64,000 nt of DNA. Source: Pseudomonas alkylphenolica. GTDB lineage: Bacteria; Pseudomonadota; Gammaproteobacteria; Pseudomonadales; Pseudomonadaceae. Each line of letters begins with the position of its first letter. Positions within the stretch are counted from its first letter, which is position 1. The DNA lies in the NCBI RefSeq assembly GCF_016009175.1, contig NZ_JADUCM010000017.1, positions 1-64,000 on the forward strand, written 5' to 3'. The notes beneath the pieces are model-generated. The model saw only the letters and a program-made list of their open reading frames with translations. It was not told where the DNA came from and ran no database searches. Position numbers and translations under genes: made by a program. This document shows positions 1-9,677 of the stretch, in pieces.

Positions 1-34
1 GGCTCCTACACCTGTAGGAGCCGGCTTGCTGGCG
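1..34. repeat. REP element pair junction
   Basis: Positions 1-10 and 13-22 are perfect inverted arms (GGCTCCTACA / TGTAGGAGCC) around CC, continuing into CGGCTTGCTGGCGA. The same core occurs at 14901-14989, 21138-21224 and 38368-38454, so this is one member of a dispersed REP family. It sits just beyond the 3' end of the cystine symporter gene, where it could stabilise the mRNA end or help termination. The element is cut by the window edge. Confidence 0.7.
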
Positions 35-41
35 ATGGCAC

Positions 42-1433
42 TCAGGAATGCGACAGCTTCGCGTGTTCCTGAGCCTCAAGCAGCGACTTGTCGGTCTGCT
101 TGAGCATCTGGCTGGTAATTGCCCCGGCAGTCATCGAACCGTTCACGTTCAACGCCGTGCGGCCCATGTCGATCAGTGGTTCCACCGAGATCAGCAGCGC
201 CACCAGCTCGACCGGCAAACCCATCGCGGGCAGCACGATCAGCGCGGCAAAGGTGGCGCCGCCACCCACACCAGCCACACCCACCGAACTCAGGGTCACG
301 ATGGCCACCAGCGTGGCGATCCACAGCGGGTCCAGCGGGTTGATGCCCACGGCGGGAGCCACCATGACCGCGAGCATGGCCGGGTACAGGCCGGCACAGC
401 CGTTCTGGCCGATGGTTGCGCCAAACGACGCGGCAAAGCTGGCGATCGACTGCGGGATACCCAGGCGACGGGTTTGCGCCTCGATGCTCAGCGGAATGCT
501 GGCCGCGCTGGAGCGGCTGGTGAAGGCGAAGGTCAGCACCGGCCAGACCTTGCGGAAGTAGCGCAGCGGGTTGACGCCGCTGATCGCCAGCAGCACGCCG
601 TGCACCACGAACATCAGGCTCAGGCCGATGTAGGACACCACCACAAAACTGCCGAGCTTGAGGATGTCGTCCAGGTTCGAGCTGGCCACCACCTTGGTCA
701 TCAGTGCCAGTACGCCATACGGCGTGAGCGTCATCACCAGGCGTACCAGGCGCATTACCCAGGCTTGCAGGGTATCGATGGCGGTCAGTACGCGGTCGCC
801 CTTTTGCGCATCGTCCTTGAGCAGTTGCAGGGCGGCCATGCCGAGGAACACGGCAAAGATCACCACGCTGATGATCGAGGTCGGCTTGGCCCGGGCAAGG
901 TCGCCCACCGGGTTGCTGGGGATGAAGGACAGCAGCAACTGCGGGATGTTGAGGTCGGCGACCTTGCCCACGTAGTCGCTCTGAATGGCCTGCATTCGCG
1001 CGGTTTCGGCCGTGCCGGCCACCAGGCCTTCGGCGGTCAGGCCGAACAGGTTGGTCAGGACGATACCGATCAGCGCGGCAATGGCCGTGGTGAACAGCAG
1101 GGTGCCGATGGTCAGGAAGCTGATCTTGCCCAGCGACGAGGCATTGTGCAGGCGGGCCACGGCGCTGAGGATCGAAGCGAAGATCAGCGGCATGACGATC
1201 ATCTGCAGCAACTGCACATAACCGTTGCCGACCAGGTCGAGCCAGCTGATGGTGGCCTTGAGCACCGGGTTGCCCGCGCCATAAATGGCATGCAGGGCGG
1301 CGCCAAACAGCACGCCCAGCACCAGGCCGACCAGCACCTTCTTGGCCAGGCTCCAGTTGCCATGACGGGTTTGAGCCAGGCCTAGCAGCAATGCCAGGAA
1401 CGCCAGCAGATTGAGTGACAGCGGCAGATTCAT
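42..1433 (-). CDS. tcyP: L-cystine symporter TcyP (dicarboxylate/amino acid:cation symporter family)
   Basis: This 463-residue, highly hydrophobic protein is a full-length member of the DAACS (Na+/H+:dicarboxylate, glutamate) symporter family. Visible hallmarks are the serine-rich re-entrant loop ([13 protein letters not shown], around residue 303) and the late substrate/cation-binding stretch [11 protein letters not shown] (around 427), which resembles TcyP/YdjN cystine carriers more than the NMDGT of glutamate carriers. It would import L-cystine across the inner membrane. It lies downstream of metI on the same strand but is separated by 141 bp with its own AT-rich promoter-like region, so it is probably transcribed separately. 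The sulfur-related neighbours support the cystine assignment; the exact substrate is inferred. Confidence 0.88.
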   Translation of the reverse strand: MNLPLSLNLLAFLALLLGLAQTRHGNWSLAKKVLVGLVLGVLFGAALHAIYGAGNPVLKATISWLDLVGNGYVQLLQMIVMPLIFASILSAVARLHNASSLGKISFLTIGTLLFTTAIAALIGIVLTNLFGLTAEGLVAGTAETARMQAIQSDYVGKVADLNIPQLLLSFIPSNPVGDLARAKPTSIISVVIFAVFLGMAALQLLKDDAQKGDRVLTAIDTLQAWVMRLVRLVMTLTPYGVLALMTKVVASSNLDDILKLGSFVVVSYIGLSLMFVVHGVLLAISGVNPLRYFRKVWPVLTFAFTSRSSAASIPLSIEAQTRRLGIPQSIASFAASFGATIGQNGCAGLYPAMLAVMVAPAVGINPLDPLWIATLVAIVTLSSVGVAGVGGGATFAALIVLPAMGLPVELVALLISVEPLIDMGRTALNVNGSMTAGAITSQMLKQTDKSLLEAQEHAKLSHS

Positions 1434-1574
1434 TGAAGCTCCAGAAAAAACGCGGGGGCATCGCCTCTATGTGCGATTGCGAACAGAAATGCTAACAGCA
1501 TGAAAACGAGCGAATTTATATCAAAAAGTAATTTGCTTAGTTGTTTTCGGAATATGTCGCGTGCCCCCCGCACT
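1434..1574 (-). promoter_or_regulatory. tcyP upstream region with AT-rich sulfur-type motif
   Basis: The 141-bp gap between metI and tcyP contains an AT-rich island (about 1508-1545) in otherwise GC-rich DNA. On the minus strand it reads ATTACTTTTTGATAT (1532-1518), the same core found before other sulfur genes in this window. It is a likely promoter and activator site for tcyP; the regulator (CysB expected) is inferred. Confidence 0.45.
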
Positions 1575-2219
1575 TCAGCGCTTGTTCAAACCTTTGGCCA
1601 GACGGTCGCCACCCAGTTGAATCAAGGCCACCAGCACCACCAGCATGACGATCACGGTGAGCATGATCTGGCTGTCGAATCGCTGGTAGCCATAGCGGTA
1701 GGCAATGTCACCCAGGCCGCCAGCACCGATGGCACCGGCCATGGCCGAGGAGTTGATCATGGTCACCAGGGTGATGGTGAAGCCGCCGACGATGCCCGGC
1801 AGGGCTTCGGGCAGCAACACATGCCAGACGATGTGCCAGCGTCGGCAGCCCATGGCCTGGGCCGCTTCGATCAAACCGTGGTCGACCTCGCGCAGGCTGA
1901 CTTCGGCAATGCGCGCGAAGAACGGTGTGGCGGCGATGGTCAGTGGCACCACGGCGGCCCAGACCCCATAGGTGGTGCCGACAATCAGGCGGGTGAAGGG
2001 GATCAGCGCGACCATCAGGATCAGGAACGGGATCGAGCGGAACAGGTTGACGAAGGCCCCCAGCACCCGGTTCAGCGCCGGTGCTTCGAAGATTCCGCCT
2101 TTACCGCTGGTGACCAGAATGACCGCCAGGGGAATACCGGCGAGCAAGGCGATCAGCGACGACACGCCGACCATCAGCAGGGTATCGAGCACACCCTGGA
2201 GCAAACGATCAGTCCACAT
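1575..2219 (-). CDS. metI: methionine-type ABC transporter permease MetI
   Basis: This 214-residue inner-membrane permease of the MetI/BPD family has about five membrane segments and the cytoplasmic EAA loop ([15 protein letters not shown], around residue 137) that docks the ATPase. It forms the channel of a MetNIQ-type importer. Its ATG at 2219 overlaps the 3' end of metN by 11 bp, so the two are co-translated. Here the transporter belongs to an operon of organosulfur oxidoreductases rather than to methionine genes, so its real substrate may be another organosulfur compound. The family assignment is firm; the substrate is inferred. Confidence 0.9.
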   Translation of the reverse strand: MWTDRLLQGVLDTLLMVGVSSLIALLAGIPLAVILVTSGKGGIFEAPALNRVLGAFVNLFRSIPFLILMVALIPFTRLIVGTTYGVWAAVVPLTIAATPFFARIAEVSLREVDHGLIEAAQAMGCRRWHIVWHVLLPEALPGIVGGFTITLVTMINSSAMAGAIGAGGLGDIAYRYGYQRFDSQIMLTVIVMLVVLVALIQLGGDRLAKGLNKR

Positions 2220-3336
2220 AACCCAGTACCTCTACCTGCGTGGCCCACTGCCGGGCGCGTTCAATGATCTGTTCAGCCGGGTGGGGCGAGTTCGCCACCG
2301 ACACCAGCAGTTGCCCGAGCGGCCGGCCCTGGATGGGCTCGATACTCCCCTGGAGCAGGCTGATCCGGCCGCCGAGACGGGCGAACAGTGTGGATAACTC
2401 CGGTGCCTGGCGTTCACTGCCGCTGACCCTGAGGTTCAGCACCAGCGCCGCATCGACGCTGCCCGGTTGCGGCTGCAGACGCGCCTGCAGCTCTGCCGGC
2501 AAGGCCGCTTGCAACGGTGCGAGCAAGGTTTTGCTGACCTCGTGCCGAGGGTTGCCGAACACCTGCCACACCGCGCCCTGCTCGACGATGCGCCCGTGCT
2601 CGAGCACCACCACCCGCTGGCAGATATCACGGATTACCGCCATCTCGTGGGTGATCAGCACAATGGTCAGGCCCAAGCGCTGGTTGATGTCGCGCAGCAG
2701 GTCGAGAATCGACGCGGTGGTTTCCGGATCAAGGGCCGAGGTGGCTTCGTCGCACAGCAGAATGTCCGGGTCGTGCACCAGCGCCCGGGCAATACCCACG
2801 CGCTGCTTCTGCCCACCGGACAGCTGCGCGGGATAGGCGTGGTGCTTGTGCTCCAGGCCGACCAGCGCCAGCAGTTCGGCGACCTTGCGCTGTCGCTCGG
2901 CCTTGGCCACACCGGCGACCTTCAACGGCAGCTCGACGTTCTGCCACACGGTTTTCGCCGACATCAGGTTGAAGTGCTGAAAGATCATGCCGATGCGTCG
3001 ACGCAGCCGTACCAGGCGGTCCTCATCGAACGCGCCGATGTCGACCTGGTCGATCAGCACGCGGCCGGTGGTCGGTTGCTCCAGGCGATTGATGGTGCGG
3101 ATCAGCGACGACTTGCCGGCACCGCTGCGCCCGATGATGCCGAAGATCTCGCCACGCTGGATGTTCAGGTCAATACCCTCCAGCGCCGGCGCGCTCTGCC
3201 CGGCGTAGGTCTTGCCCAGGCCGATGAAGCGCACATGGGCGCTGCTCAGCTCTGGGTGCAAGGCGTGCTGCTCTGCGTCTTTCGACGCCGTTTCAGGGGG
3301 CTTCCCGAACTTCAGGAGGGCGGTGGCAGCGCTCAT
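2209..3336 (-). CDS. metN: methionine-type ABC transporter ATPase MetN
   Basis: This 375-residue ATPase has Walker A GRSGAGKS (69-76), signature [15 protein letters not shown], Walker [13 protein letters not shown] and a C-terminal NIL-type regulatory domain of about 100 residues ([16 protein letters not shown] onward), as in E. coli MetN. The ATG at 3336 is chosen because GGGAGAG lies just upstream and the metQ stop codon is one base away; a longer open frame to 3393 lacks support. It carries an extra N-terminal segment of about 32 residues before the ABC fold. It powers the MetQ/MetI importer. Confidence 0.92.
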   Translation of the reverse strand: MSAATALLKFGKPPETASKDAEQHALHPELSSAHVRFIGLGKTYAGQSAPALEGIDLNIQRGEIFGIIGRSGAGKSSLIRTINRLEQPTTGRVLIDQVDIGAFDEDRLVRLRRRIGMIFQHFNLMSAKTVWQNVELPLKVAGVAKAERQRKVAELLALVGLEHKHHAYPAQLSGGQKQRVGIARALVHDPDILLCDEATSALDPETTASILDLLRDINQRLGLTIVLITHEMAVIRDICQRVVVLEHGRIVEQGAVWQVFGNPRHEVSKTLLAPLQAALPAELQARLQPQPGSVDAALVLNLRVSGSERQAPELSTLFARLGGRISLLQGSIEPIQGRPLGQLLVSVANSPHPAEQIIERARQWATQVEVLGYVD

Positions 3337-3337
3337 G

Positions 3338-4144
3338 TCAGCTCTCCCAGCCTGGCTGGTAGAGTTTGCCGTGGGCTTTGTCCAGGGCGGCACGTACAGC
3401 AGGTGAGTGCTGGTAGATGTCGATGAATTTCGCCAGGCGCGGATCGTCCTTGGTTTGCGGGCGGATGACGAACTGGATCACGTATTCCTTGTGATCGAGG
3501 CCGTCGAACAGCAGCGCCGAGGTGGCATCGAAGGTGTTGGCCAGGCGAATGTAGGCCGGATAACCCTGCACCAGGTCGGCATCATCGTAGGCCCGCACCA
3601 GTTGCACCGCCTCGACCTGGAGGATCTTCAACTGCTTGGGGTTGGCGACGATGTCTTCTTCGGTGGCCTTGTAGCCAACGCCGTCCTTGAGGGTGATCAG
3701 GCCGGACTTGGCCAGCAGTTGCAGGCCGCGGCCGCTGTTGATCGGGTCGTTGGCGATGGCAACCGTGGCGCCTTCTGGCAGCTCGTCGAAGCTTTTGTAT
3801 TTCTTCGAATACAGGCCGACGTTGTTGATGATGCCCGAGGCATAGGGCACCAGATCAAAACCGGCGGCTGCCTTGGCGTTTTCCAGGAACGGGATGTGCT
3901 GGAAGTAGTTCACGTCGATGTCGCCGCTGGCCAGGCTGACATTCGGCGCGATCCAGTCACTGAACTCGATCAGTTCAACCGTCAGGCCCTGCTTTTTGGC
4001 TTCGCTGACAGCGGCCTCCAGGGGGATGGCGAAGGCGGCGGTGGTACCGACTTTCAACGGCGCGTCGGCGGCATGCGCGGTGCTGAACAGCCCCAGGGTC
4101 AGGGCCAGTGCCGCGACAGGGCGGGCAAGGAAGGTCTTAAGCAT
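3338..4144 (-). CDS. metQ: MetQ/NlpA-family substrate-binding protein
   Basis: This 268-residue periplasmic binding protein of the NlpA/MetQ family has a signal peptide of about 25 residues ending AHA-A. There is no lipobox cysteine, so unlike the E. coli lipoprotein MetQ it should be a free periplasmic protein. Recognisable family stretches include [24 protein letters not shown] and [15 protein letters not shown]. The ATG at 4144 overlaps the end of the upstream monooxygenase gene by 8 bp; the frame is open further upstream but without a ribosome site. It delivers substrate to MetI/MetN. Its location behind an organosulfur monooxygenase suggests a sulfur ligand, not necessarily methionine. 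Confidence 0.88.
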   Translation of the reverse strand: MLKTFLARPVAALALTLGLFSTAHAADAPLKVGTTAAFAIPLEAAVSEAKKQGLTVELIEFSDWIAPNVSLASGDIDVNYFQHIPFLENAKAAAGFDLVPYASGIINNVGLYSKKYKSFDELPEGATVAIANDPINSGRGLQLLAKSGLITLKDGVGYKATEEDIVANPKQLKILQVEAVQLVRAYDDADLVQGYPAYIRLANTFDATSALLFDGLDHKEYVIQFVIRPQTKDDPRLAKFIDIYQHSPAVRAALDKAHGKLYQPGWES

Positions 4145-5522
4145 GCTGTGGCGCTCCGGTCTCGGTGGTGTGGCGGTAGCTGGCGCCGGGGTGGCCGGCG
4201 GGCAGGTGCGGTTGTGCGGTGGCGAAAAGCTTCTCGCGAAGGCTTCCGGATTCGTAGGCGGTCTTGTAAGAACCACGGCGTTGCAACTCGGGGATCACCA
4301 GTTCAATAAAATCGACATAGCTTTCCGGGGTGACGGTGCGGGTCAGGTTGAAACCGTCCAGGCCGGTTTCGGCGATCCAGCTTTCCAGCTCGTCGGCGAC
4401 CTGGGTCGGTGAGCCGACCAGGGTTACGTAGCGTCCGCCCAGGGCGTGCTGGTCGAGCAGCTTGCGGCGGGTCCAGTCGTTGTTCTGCAGGCTTTTGGTC
4501 GCCGACTGGATGGCATTGCTTTTCACGTACTGGATGGGCTCGTCCAGCGCGTAGGTGGAGAAGTCGATACCGGTGGAGCTGGAGAAATGGGCCACGCCGG
4601 CTTCGGCGCTGGCATGGCGCAGGTACTCGGCGTGCTTGGCCCTGGCTTGCGCTTCGGTGCGCGCGACGATCACGGTCAGGCCCATGAACACCTTGACCGA
4701 CTCGGCATCGCGCCCCGCCGCCACGGCCGCTTCACGGACTTTGTCGACCTGGGCACGGGTACTGGCTTTGGTCTGGCCGCCGATGAATACGCACTCGGCA
4801 TGGTTGCCGGCAAAGGCCAGGCCGCGCTCCGAAGTGCCCGCCTGAAACAGCACCGGGGTGCGCTGCGGCGAGGGTTCGCAGAGGTGATAGCCCTCGACCC
4901 GGTAGAATTCGCCCTGGTGCTGCACCTTGTGCACTTTGTCCGGCTGGGCATACACCCGCTGCTGGCGGTCGTTGATCACCGCCCCGTCTTCCCAGCTGCC
5001 TTCGAGCAGTTTGTACAGCACCTGCATGTACTCGTCGGCCTGGTCGTAGCGGCGGTCGTGCTCGGGTTGCGCATCCAGGCCCATGGCCCGGGCGGCACTG
5101 TCCAGGTAGCCGGTGACAATGTTCCAGCCAACCCGGCCGCGGCTCAGGTGGTCGAGGGTGGAAAGCTTGCGGGCGAACAGGTACGGCGGCTCGTAGGTCA
5201 GGTTGGCGGTGAGGCCAAAACCCAGGTGGCGCGTTACCGCCGCCATGGCCGAAACCAGCAGCAGCGGGTCGTTGACCGGCAGCTGGATCGACTCCTTGAG
5301 CGGCACGTCGACCGAGTTCTGGTAGACGTCGTAGACCCCGACGATATCGGCGATGAACAGCCCGTCGAACAACCCGCGTTCCAGTAGCTGAGCCAGTTCG
5401 GTCCAGTACTCCAGGGTCTTGTACTGGGTCGAGGTGTCCCGTGGGTGGGTCCACAGCCCGTGGTTGATGTGCCCGATGCAGTTCATGTTGAAGGCATTGA
5501 GCAGGATCTTTTTCTTGGCCAT
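4137..5522 (-). CDS. LLM flavin-dependent monooxygenase (NtaA/SnaA/DszA family)
   Basis: This 461-residue reduced-flavin-dependent monooxygenase belongs to the luciferase-like NtaA/SnaA/SoxA(DszA) subfamily. Recognisable blocks are NAFNMNCIGHINHGLW near the start, ADIVGVYDVYQ (around residue 59), LDHLSRGRVGWNIVTGYLDSAA (the flavin-pocket region) and PVLFQAGTSERGLAFA. Members use FMNH2 supplied by a separate reductase to cleave C-S or C-N bonds; no reductase is adjacent, but ssuE at 21.4 kb could serve. The start overlaps the preceding sfnB-like stop as TGATG. Its operon with SfnB-like proteins points to organosulfur desulfurisation during sulfate starvation. The substrate is unknown. Confidence 0.88.
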   Translation of the reverse strand: MAKKKILLNAFNMNCIGHINHGLWTHPRDTSTQYKTLEYWTELAQLLERGLFDGLFIADIVGVYDVYQNSVDVPLKESIQLPVNDPLLLVSAMAAVTRHLGFGLTANLTYEPPYLFARKLSTLDHLSRGRVGWNIVTGYLDSAARAMGLDAQPEHDRRYDQADEYMQVLYKLLEGSWEDGAVINDRQQRVYAQPDKVHKVQHQGEFYRVEGYHLCEPSPQRTPVLFQAGTSERGLAFAGNHAECVFIGGQTKASTRAQVDKVREAAVAAGRDAESVKVFMGLTVIVARTEAQARAKHAEYLRHASAEAGVAHFSSSTGIDFSTYALDEPIQYVKSNAIQSATKSLQNNDWTRRKLLDQHALGGRYVTLVGSPTQVADELESWIAETGLDGFNLTRTVTPESYVDFIELVIPELQRRGSYKTAYESGSLREKLFATAQPHLPAGHPGASYRHTTETGAPQHA

Positions 5523-6727
5523 CAGATGGTCCCCCGCAGTGGTGGGTTTTCATCGTTGAGGTAGTAGTTGCCGATGGCGTGGTACTTCCAGCGCACCGGG
5601 TCATGCAGGGTGTGCACGCGGGCGTTGCGCCAGTGACGATCCAGGCCATGTTCGGCGAGGGTGGCCTGGCTGCCGGCGAGTTCGAACAAGGTGGTGCCGG
5701 CGGCCAGCGAGATCTCGGTGCTGATTGCCCGGGCTTCGGCCACGGCAATGGAAGCTGCGGCCACCGTGGTGGCGTTGGGTTCGGCCTGGGCCCGGTCGAG
5801 GAACTCGCCAGCCCGCTCCAGCAGGGCTTCGGCGGCATGCAGACGGATGGCCAGGTGGCCGAAGGATTTCAGGGTCAGCGGGTCGTCACTGGCCTTGTCG
5901 ATGCCGGAGTCGATCCATGGCCGGGTGCGCGTACGCACAAAGTGCAGGGCGTCTTCGTAGGCGGCGCGGGCGATGCCGGTGTCGATGGCGGCATGAAGAA
6001 TCTGTGCCAGCGGGCCGACCGTGGTGGGGCGCTCGAATGCACTCTGGAAAGGGATCACATCTTCGGCGGCCACCCGCACGTTGTCGAACACCACCGAGCC
6101 GCTGCCGGTGGTGCGCTGGCCGAAGCCGCTCCAGTCGTCGATCACGCTGAGCCCGGCACTGTCGGCCGGTACGAACGCGAGTTGCTGCACGCCTTGTTCA
6201 TCAATGACAGAGGTCGGGATGCGTTGGGCGTACAGGGCGCCGGTGGCGTAGAACTTGCGCCCGTTGATGCGGTAGGCGTCGCCCTCGCGGCTGAGTGTCG
6301 TGGTGCGGTCGTGGGCGGTTTTGGTGCCCAGTTCGGCTAGCGCGTTACCAAAGCGTTTGCCCGCCAGCACCTCGGCGTACAGGCGCTGTTGCTGCGCGGC
6401 GCTGCCGTTGACCCGCAGCACTTCCAGGGCATAGAAATGGTTTTGCGGAATCTGCCCCAGGGATGCGTCGGCCTGGGCGATACGGGCAATGACCCTGGCC
6501 AGGGTGACCGAGGATACACCCGCGCCGCCAAAGGCTTTGGGTACGCTGATCGCCCACAGACCGGAGTGCGAGAACAGCGCCAGTTCCGGGTGCGGCAAAC
6601 GTCGCTCACGGTCGCGTTCGATGCTGTCGCGGCGCAGTTCAACGGCCAGTGCTTCGGCAACCTGCAGGGCCTGGGCGTCAGTGTGGATCACCGTCACGTT
6701 TTCGTGCGGTTGTTGCAATAGGCTCAT
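5522..6727 (-). CDS. SfnB-family sulfur acquisition oxidoreductase (acyl-CoA dehydrogenase-like)
   Basis: This 401-residue flavoprotein has the acyl-CoA dehydrogenase fold: an N-terminal helical domain (GLWAISVPKAFGGAGVS, around residue 56), a beta middle domain (NGRKFYATGALYA, DDWSGFGQRTTGSGSVVFDNV) and a helical C-terminal domain ending in the conserved DRHWRNARVHTLHDPVRWKY. This pattern matches SfnB, linked in P. putida to growth on dimethyl sulfone and other organosulfur sources. GGAG precedes the ATG by 7 bases. It is the second of two tandem paralogues and is translationally coupled to the LLM monooxygenase that follows. The exact reaction is not established for the family. Confidence 0.85.
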   Translation of the reverse strand: MSLLQQPHENVTVIHTDAQALQVAEALAVELRRDSIERDRERRLPHPELALFSHSGLWAISVPKAFGGAGVSSVTLARVIARIAQADASLGQIPQNHFYALEVLRVNGSAAQQQRLYAEVLAGKRFGNALAELGTKTAHDRTTTLSREGDAYRINGRKFYATGALYAQRIPTSVIDEQGVQQLAFVPADSAGLSVIDDWSGFGQRTTGSGSVVFDNVRVAAEDVIPFQSAFERPTTVGPLAQILHAAIDTGIARAAYEDALHFVRTRTRPWIDSGIDKASDDPLTLKSFGHLAIRLHAAEALLERAGEFLDRAQAEPNATTVAAASIAVAEARAISTEISLAAGTTLFELAGSQATLAEHGLDRHWRNARVHTLHDPVRWKYHAIGNYYLNDENPPLRGTI

Positions 6728-6748
6728 AAAAGGGCTCCAGTGGTCTGG

Positions 6749-7990
6749 TCAGATCCAGGAATGCCGGGCAGGCAAGGTACCGTTGAGGTGATAGGTGCCG
6801 ACAGCGTGGTATTTCCAGCGCACCGGGTCATGGAGGGTGTGCACGCGGGCGTTGCGCCAGTGCCGGTCGAGGTTGAACTCGGCGAGGGTGGCGCGGCTGC
6901 CGGCAAGCTCGAACAGCTTCTCGCTGGCCTGCAGGGAGATTTCGGTGGTCAGCACCTTGGCTTCGGCCACGGCAATCGAGGCGCGGGCGGCAGAGGCGGC
7001 ATCGACCGGCCCGACGTTGATCTCATCAAGCGTGCGCGCCGCTTTGCTCAGCAGCGCCTGGGCAGCGTGCAACTCCAGTTGCAGGCGGCCGATGTCGGCA
7101 ATCACGTAAGGGTCATCGCTGGCGCGCTCGACCTTGGCATCGACCCACGGCCGGGCGCGTTCGCGCACAAAGCTGATGGCGTCGGCAACGGCGGCCTCGG
7201 CAATACCGGCATCAATGGCGGCCTGGATCAGCTGCGAGGCAGCCCCCTGAATGTTGGGCACTTCGCCCTGACGCCAGCTGTCGATCACCAGTTCGGCATC
7301 AACCTGCACGCGATCGAGCAAAACAGTGCCGCTGGCCGTGGTGCGCTGACCGAAACCGGACCAGTCATCGACAATGCGCAGCCCGGGCGTGCCGCGACGA
7401 ACGAAGGCCAGCACCTGACGGCCCTCATCGTTCAGCGCCTTGACCGCAACCCAGTGGGCGAACAGGGCGCCGGTGGAGTAGAACTTCTGCCCGCTGAGCA
7501 CGTAGTGATCGCCCTCGCGGGTGATGCGTGCCTTGAGGTCCAGGGTGTGTTTGCTGCCGCGTTCCGGGCCGGCATTGCCAATGCGCCAACCGTCGAGCAC
7601 CGACTTGAACAACAGCGCCTGCTGGCGCTCGTTGGCCGTGGTCTTGAGCATTTGCAGCATGCCGAACTGGTTTTGCGGGATCTGCCCCAGCGCCGGATCG
7701 GCGGCGCTGATGAGGCGAAACACCTCGGCAATGGTGACAAACGAAACCTCAGGTCCGCCGAATGCGCGGGGAATGGCAATGCTGCCCAGGCCGCTGCGGG
7801 TGAACTGTTCAATTTCTGCCCAGGGCAGCTTGCGTTGCTGATCGCGGCGTGCGGCCTGGGTGCGGGCCGTTTCGGCCAGTTCGTGGGCCGCTTGCAAAGC
7901 TTCTGCATCATTGCGCAGCACCTTGGCCGGCAACAACAGCGGGGCGCTGTCCAGATCACTGTGGACGTTGGTATCTGCCAGACTGGACAT
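6749..7990 (-). CDS. SfnB-family sulfur acquisition oxidoreductase, first of two paralogues
   Basis: This 413-residue acyl-CoA dehydrogenase-like flavoprotein is clearly paralogous to the next gene: both share the IPRAFGGPEVS/VPKAFGGAGVS region, DDWSGFGQRTTASGTV, and the terminal DRHWRNARVHTLHDPVRWKY block. AAGGAG lies 8 bases before the ATG. It is the first gene of a tight six-gene run (sfnB-like, sfnB-like, LLM monooxygenase, metQ, metN, metI) with gaps of 21 bp or less or overlaps. The 253 bp upstream hold the likely promoter. A role in oxidising an organosulfur compound, perhaps as partner of the LLM enzyme, is inferred from the family and context. Confidence 0.85.
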   Translation of the reverse strand: MSSLADTNVHSDLDSAPLLLPAKVLRNDAEALQAAHELAETARTQAARRDQQRKLPWAEIEQFTRSGLGSIAIPRAFGGPEVSFVTIAEVFRLISAADPALGQIPQNQFGMLQMLKTTANERQQALLFKSVLDGWRIGNAGPERGSKHTLDLKARITREGDHYVLSGQKFYSTGALFAHWVAVKALNDEGRQVLAFVRRGTPGLRIVDDWSGFGQRTTASGTVLLDRVQVDAELVIDSWRQGEVPNIQGAASQLIQAAIDAGIAEAAVADAISFVRERARPWVDAKVERASDDPYVIADIGRLQLELHAAQALLSKAARTLDEINVGPVDAASAARASIAVAEAKVLTTEISLQASEKLFELAGSRATLAEFNLDRHWRNARVHTLHDPVRWKYHAVGTYHLNGTLPARHSWI

Positions 7991-8243
7991 CAGTGCCGCT
8001 CCTTGGCTGCGCTCAATGCCCTGGCGTTTCGCACTGGGGTGATTGTGTTCCTGACCATACCTACCTCACGTATTGGAAAGGTCGGCGCACATTGCGCCGA
8101 CTGAATGCGCTGGTCCGGTGGTCCGGTTCATATACCCTAATGGTTGATTAAAATTAAATGAACTAACTTTTAGGAATATGGATAGAAGTGCAGCTGCCTC
8201 TGGGTGAACACTCGACGTTTCACCTCAGGCATCCCTGGGGAGC
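7991..8243. promoter_or_regulatory. Promoter region of the sfnB-met operon with a perfect inverted repeat
   Basis: This gap separates the sfnB-like operon from the end of tcyN. It contains a perfect 9-bp inverted repeat GTCGGCGCA-CAT-TGCGCCGAC at 8081-8101 and an AT-rich segment at 8140-8180 including CTAACTTTTAGG (8163-8174), a variant of the core seen before other sulfur genes. The repeat lacks a clear T tract on either strand, so it may be an operator or a weak terminator for tcyN. No sigma-54 consensus is visible. Confidence 0.4.
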
Positions 8244-9005
8244 TCAGTAGCCGGTGTTCTGTGTGCCGAGGAATTTGCCGAGGAATTGGCGTGTGCGTTC
8301 TTCTTTGGGGTGGGCGAACAAGGCCTTGGCTTCGCCTTGCTCGACGATCACGCCTTTGTCGAAAAAGATCACCCGGTTGGCCACATCGCGGGCAAAGCTC
8401 ATTTCGTGGGTGACGATGATCATGGTGCGGTTTTCTTCGGCCAGGCCACGGATGGTGGCGAGCACTTCACCGACCAGTTCAGGGTCCAGGGCCGAGGTGG
8501 GTTCGTCGAAGAGGATTACTTCCGGCTCCATGGCCAGTGCGCGGGCAATGGCGACCCGCTGTTGCTGGCCGCCCGAGAGTTTGCGCGGATAACTGCCTTC
8601 CTTGCCGGCCAGGCCGACTTTGGCCAGCAGCTTCTGGCCCAGGGCGACGGCGGTGTCGTGGGGCGTCTTCTTGACCACCAGCGGGCCTTCGATAACGTTT
8701 TCCAGGGCGGTGCGATGCGGAAACAGGTTGAAGTTCTGGAACACGAAACCGACCTGCTGGCGCAGTTTGCGGATCAGCCCTTGCTGCTTGGTCAGCGGCA
8801 GGTTGGCGTCGATGGTCACGTCGCCGACCTGAATACGGCCGCTGGTGGGCGTTTCCAGCAGGTTCAGGCAGCGCAGAAAGGTGGTTTTACCGGAACCGCT
8901 GGGGCCGATGATGGCGATCACTTCGCCGGCCTCGACCGTCAGGCTGATGTCGTTGAGTACCGTCTGACCGTTGAACTGCTTGCTCAGTCGCTCTACTGCA
9001 ATCAT
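8244..9005 (-). CDS. tcyN: L-cystine ABC transporter ATPase TcyN
   Basis: This 253-residue polar amino acid ABC ATPase has Walker A GPSGSGKT (34-41), signature [15 protein letters not shown], Walker [13 protein letters not shown] and the switch histidine in [13 protein letters not shown]. It energises the TcyJLN (FliY-YecSC) importer for cystine and related sulfur amino acids. It begins 3 bp after tcyL and is the last gene of the dcyD-tcyJ-tcyL-tcyN series. The length is normal for the family. Confidence 0.92.
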   Translation of the reverse strand: MIAVERLSKQFNGQTVLNDISLTVEAGEVIAIIGPSGSGKTTFLRCLNLLETPTSGRIQVGDVTIDANLPLTKQQGLIRKLRQQVGFVFQNFNLFPHRTALENVIEGPLVVKKTPHDTAVALGQKLLAKVGLAGKEGSYPRKLSGGQQQRVAIARALAMEPEVILFDEPTSALDPELVGEVLATIRGLAEENRTMIIVTHEMSFARDVANRVIFFDKGVIVEQGEAKALFAHPKEERTRQFLGKFLGTQNTGY

Positions 9006-9008
9006 GCC

Positions 9009-9677
9009 TCAGGACTCCTGGTCGTGACGGTTGACCCGCGCTTCCAGGCGGTTCTGCAGGTGCGCAAGAACGCTGGCCAGCACCCAGTAGATCAGTGCGG
9101 CGGCAAGGTACATGGTGAAGACTTCGAAGGTGCGAGCGGTAATCAGCTGGGCCTGGCGGAACAGCTCCGGCACCTGGATGGTGGCCGCCAGGGCGGTGTC
9201 CTTGACCAGTGAGATGAAGCTGTTGCCCAAGGGTGGCAAGGCGGTGCGCGCGGCTTGTGGCAGGATTGCCCGGCGCATGGCCTGGCCGCGGGTCATGCCG
9301 ATGCTGGCGGCCGCTTCCCATTGGCCACGATCGATTGAACCGATGGCCGCACGGAGGATTTCACAGGCGTAGGCCGCCATGTTCAACGAAAAGCCGATCA
9401 GCGCCGCCGGCAGCGGGTCCAGTTCCAGGCCGATCTGCGGCAGGCCGTAATAGATCACGAACAGCTGCACCAGCAGTGGTGTGCCGCGGAAGAACGACAC
9501 ATAGGTCCGCGCGATCCAGCTCGCCAGCTTGAACCGCGACAGACGCATCAAGGCCAGGGCAAAGCCCAGCAACAGGCCGAAAAACATCCCGCCGAGGCTG
9601 AGGACGACCGTGTAATACGCGCCCTTGAGCAAAAAGGGCGCGGAATCGAGAGCAAGTTGCAGGCTCTCTTCGATCAT
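9009..9677 (-). CDS. tcyL: L-cystine ABC transporter permease TcyL
   Basis: This 222-residue polar-amino-acid permease of the HisM type has about five membrane segments and the EAA loop EAAASIGMTRGQAMRRAILPQA (shortened motif EAAASIGM, around residue 142). It forms the membrane channel of the cystine importer with TcyJ and TcyN. Its ATG overlaps the tcyJ stop (ATGA at 9677-9674), showing translational coupling. Family and context agree closely with the E. coli YecS/TcyL protein. Confidence 0.92.
   Translation of the reverse strand: MIEESLQLALDSAPFLLKGAYYTVVLSLGGMFFGLLLGFALALMRLSRFKLASWIARTYVSFFRGTPLLVQLFVIYYGLPQIGLELDPLPAALIGFSLNMAAYACEILRAAIGSIDRGQWEAAASIGMTRGQAMRRAILPQAARTALPPLGNSFISLVKDTALAATIQVPELFRQAQLITARTFEVFTMYLAAALIYWVLASVLAHLQNRLEARVNRHDQES

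Noticed and set aside
4145..4276. Extended start of metQ
   Set aside because: The extra 44 residues are proline-rich translation of the upstream gene's end and precede a normal signal peptide; no ribosome site is present.
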